A stretch of DNA of 54,063 nucleotides from positions 1 through 54,063 of the forward strand of contig JAHDWN010000044.1 of NCBI GenBank assembly GCA_023382675.1, given 5' to 3'. The translations under genes were made by a program, and so were the position numbers. Below are positions 51,965 through 54,063 of this stretch, piece after piece. The notes under the pieces were generated by a model that saw only the letters and a program-made list of their open reading frames with translations, did no database searches and was not told where the DNA came from. Origin of the DNA: Anaerolineae bacterium. GTDB taxonomy: Bacteria; Chloroflexota; Anaerolineae; Aggregatilineales; Phototrophicaceae. Within the stretch, counting starts at the first letter, position 1, and every line of letters starts with the position of its first letter.

Positions 51965-54063
51965 ATGATAAAGAGTATAAGCACCTCCAAATCCATCCTC
52001 ATCGGGATCTCATTGCTCCTTGCGTTGCTAGTTTTCGCTCCCGTTTTTGGGCAGTCCACGCTGAGCTTTGACGTCACGCGTGACGGGAACACCAGCACCT
52101 ATCACGCCATTTCGCAGACGACCTCCTCGTCCTACACAGGGACGCTCAAGTCTGTGGTGGAAGACGCCGTCGCCGAACTTGTCTCGGTTGGCGGAGGCAA
52201 CATCTTCTTCGCGGCCGGCGACTTTGACCTGGGGTCAGACTTCTTTAAGTTGTATGACACGACCGACGTTGTGTTCGCCGGTCAAGGGATCGGCGTAACA
52301 TTCATCCACAACTTTTCGAACGCGGCGGCGGATACTGAACCCTTCAACTTCACCAACTGCGATCGCTGCACCATCCGAGATATGACCGTCGCGGCGGGGG
52401 GAGCAGATCGTACCACCAGTGATGCGCTCGACTTCGACGATGGCGACATGAACCTCGTCGAACGGGTCGAAATCACGGATTCACGTGGCCACGGCATCGT
52501 CTTCGATGGCAAAGGGGCGGGTAGTCACGCCGACGGAAACACGGTGCGTGACTGCATTATCACCGGCTCGATGCCCTTAGACGCCATAGAATTTTTGGCC
52601 TCCAGCAACAATCGTGTCGAAAACTGCCACATTTTCGGTGCGGGTATAGGTCGCTATGGTATCTATGCGAGCAAGTCAAGTTCCAGCGCAGCCCAACCCA
52701 ACAAACCGTCAGACGACAATATCATCATCGGCAACTTGGTGGAAGATGTTTCCAACAGTGGCATTGCGGTGCTTGGGAGTAATCGCAACATCATTACGGG
52801 CAATACCGTCCTGAACAGCGCCAACAATGGCATCATCATCAATACCTCTAATTCGATCGCCTGCAATGACAATGTCGTCGAATTCAACAGTGCCAACGGC
52901 AATGGGAGCTGGGGGCTCAACATAACGAGTGCGCTCTGTAACCGCACCGTAGTCACCGACAACAATTTCACCGGCAACGGGAGCGGTGAAATCCGCGATC
53001 TTGGAACAGACACGATCTACACCACAACGGGCACGCCGACCAATACCCCAGACATATCGCCAACAAACACACCGCTGCCTGCTACCAGCACGCCGATCTC
53101 ACCGACCAACACACCTGTCAGCAGCGGAACCCTTACACTTGTCACGACCGCGGACAGTTACGTGAACGGGGATACTCTGACTCAGGACACCAATTATGGA
53201 CTGAGCAACGCATTACGCACAGACAACACGCCGATAGTTAACAGCTACCTGCGCTTCGAGGTGCCGAACCTATCCGGCAATATCCTCAGCGTCACGCTAC
53301 GGGTGTTTGCTAACACTGGATCTGCTATTGGCTACTCAGTGCACGGGACGACCGGGGGTTGGGGTGAGACCACTCTGACCTTCAACAATGCGCCATCCTT
53401 CGGCGGGAGTGTTGGAAGTTCCGGTAACTTCGGTGCCGGTACATGGACACAGGTGGACGTGACAGCACTCGTGACAGGCAGTGGTCAAGTCAATTTCGTG
53501 ATGACCTCGACCAGCAACACGGCGACCAGTTACTCTAGCCGTGAAGGTGCAAATCCGCCCGAGTTGATCGTCGAGGTGATTGACGGCCCGCTGCCAACCG
53601 ACACGCCCGCCCCAGCAACCAACACGCCGGTGCCACCGACGAATACGCCGGTGCCGCCAACCGATACACCCTTACCGACGAACACGCCAGTGCCGCCGAC
53701 CAACACGCCGGTACCGCCAACCGATACACCCTTACCGACGAACACGCCAGTGCCGCCAACCGATACACCCTTACCGACGAACACGCCAGTGCCGCCGACC
53801 AACACGCCGGTACCGCCGACAGCCACCCCCGAGCCGCCGACCAACACGCCGGTGCCACCGACCAACACGCCAGTGCCACCGACGAACACGCCAGTGCCAC
53901 CGACGAACACACCGGTGCCGCCTACCAATACGCCGGTGCCGCCGACCAACACGCCAGTGCCGCCAACGGCTACGCCGGTGCCGCCGACCAACACACCCGA
54001 GCCGCCGACGAACACACCGGTGCCGCCGACGAACACACCCGAGCCACCGACCAACACGCCAGT
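51965..54063 (+). CDS. Second secreted beta-helix/CBM96 protein with Thr-Pro linker, 3' end cut by window edge
   Basis: Reading from ATG 51965 stays open to the window end (about 699 codons). The order matches the preceding gene: signal peptide ([20 protein letters not shown]), parallel beta-helix (about 60-350, with NSGIAVLGSNRNIITGNTVL), a short Thr-Pro linker, and a single DNRLRE/CBM96-like domain (about 385-535, ending [16 protein letters not shown]). A long run of TNTPVPP units then leaves the window. The helix part is highly similar to the upstream protein. In the CBM96 domain the differences are greater, and the linker has grown more regular. It is a tandem duplicate with its own leader. 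Probably a cell-surface carbohydrate-binding protein. Confidence 0.88.
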   Translation, partial: MIKSISTSKSILIGISLLLALLVFAPVFGQSTLSFDVTRDGNTSTYHAISQTTSSSYTGTLKSVVEDAVAELVSVGGGNIFFAAGDFDLGSDFFKLYDTTDVVFAGQGIGVTFIHNFSNAAADTEPFNFTNCDRCTIRDMTVAAGGADRTTSDALDFDDGDMNLVERVEITDSRGHGIVFDGKGAGSHADGNTVRDCIITGSMPLDAIEFLASSNNRVENCHIFGAGIGRYGIYASKSSSSAAQPNKPSDDNIIIGNLVEDVSNSGIAVLGSNRNIITGNTVLNSANNGIIINTSNSIACNDNVVEFNSANGNGSWGLNITSALCNRTVVTDNNFTGNGSGEIRDLGTDTIYTTTGTPTNTPDISPTNTPLPATSTPISPTNTPVSSGTLTLVTTADSYVNGDTLTQDTNYGLSNALRTDNTPIVNSYLRFEVPNLSGNILSVTLRVFANTGSAIGYSVHGTTGGWGETTLTFNNAPSFGGSVGSSGNFGAGTWTQVDVTALVTGSGQVNFVMTSTSNTATSYSSREGANPPELIVEVIDGPLPTDTPAPATNTPVPPTNTPVPPTDTPLPTNTPVPPTNTPVPPTDTPLPTNTPVPPTDTPLPTNTPVPPTNTPVPPTATPEPPTNTPVPPTNTPVPPTNTPVPPTNTPVPPTNTPVPPTNTPVPPTATPVPPTNTPEPPTNTPVPPTNTPEPPTNTP
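53588..54063 (+). repeat. 21-base tandem repeat encoding TNTPVPP units
   Basis: Near-perfect 21-base units (7 residues each), interspersed with shorter TDTPLP units, run to the window edge. Recent expansion is likely, because synonymous differences between units are few. The opposite strand shows a Gly/Val-rich open frame that is only a shadow. Confidence 0.9.

Noticed and set aside
53530-54057. Gly/Val-rich minus-strand frame resembling a repetitive surface protein
   Set aside because: It is the antisense reading of the TNTPVPP-encoding repeats and continues only as far as the repeats do.
53588-54063. Regularly spaced repeats considered as a CRISPR array
   Set aside because: The units are 21 bases, contiguous and in frame with coding sequence, with no unique spacers.

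Overview
The window looks like a chromosomal segment of a Chloroflexota bacterium, most likely Anaerolineae-like. The clues are secreted proteins with long Thr-Pro linkers (TNTPVPP units), an auracyanin-type copper domain, adaptor proteins suited to a single-membrane cell (a peptidoglycan-binding HlyD-like protein and an RND adaptor without a hairpin), and GH99-like and beta-helix surface proteins. No rRNA, tRNA or CRISPR array was seen. The assignment rests on gene content read by eye, not on a database search.

Left part (1-12,400). A truncated GntR/HutC regulator is cut by the left edge. It is followed by an amber-interrupted integrase remnant and a small HTH gene that has a second copy at 12.1-12.4 kb. 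Next is a sugar-catabolism island. On the minus strand lie a substrate-binding protein, a two-domain ATPase, a permease (ribose-type ABC importer) and a xylulokinase-like FGGY kinase. On the plus strand lie a GntR/HutC regulator and a 2-oxoacid dehydrogenase set in the order E2, E1-alpha, E1-beta. The two arms diverge from a perfect 13+13 bp palindrome whose arms contain the -35 elements of both predicted promoters.

Middle part (12,500-33,300). A PAP2 phosphatase converges on a secreted GH99-like glycosidase. An ABC exporter pair follows; its permease carries a C-terminal blue-copper domain. Next is a tightly overlapping operon: response regulator, histidine kinase, lipoprotein, membrane-fusion protein and MacB-type ABC protein. 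A secreted protein of unknown function and an RND - short lipoprotein adaptor - RND operon complete the section.

Right part (33,400-54,063). This is a cell-surface and glycan region. It starts with a decayed, inverted copy of the promoter and 5' end of the glycosyltransferase gene at 38.4 kb, followed by a secreted metallophosphoesterase with a CBM96/DNRLRE-like domain and five repeats. After a 1.4 kb AT-rich non-coding stretch come a GT2-GtrA-HprK-like fusion, a GT39/ArnT-like transferase, a secreted phosphoesterase, a membrane protein joining Ig-like extracytoplasmic domains to a cytoplasmic IS481/IS3-type integrase domain, a membrane-anchored GH99-like protein, a single-pass membrane protein, and two tandem beta-helix/CBM96 proteins with Thr-Pro linkers. 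The second of these runs off the right edge.

The most unusual object is the Ig-transmembrane-integrase protein (43,931-46,327). Its third catalytic position is Ser instead of Glu, so it is more likely a domesticated membrane-tethered DNA-binding protein than a transposase. It may be a sensor or regulator of the surrounding surface-glycan genes; that role is inference.
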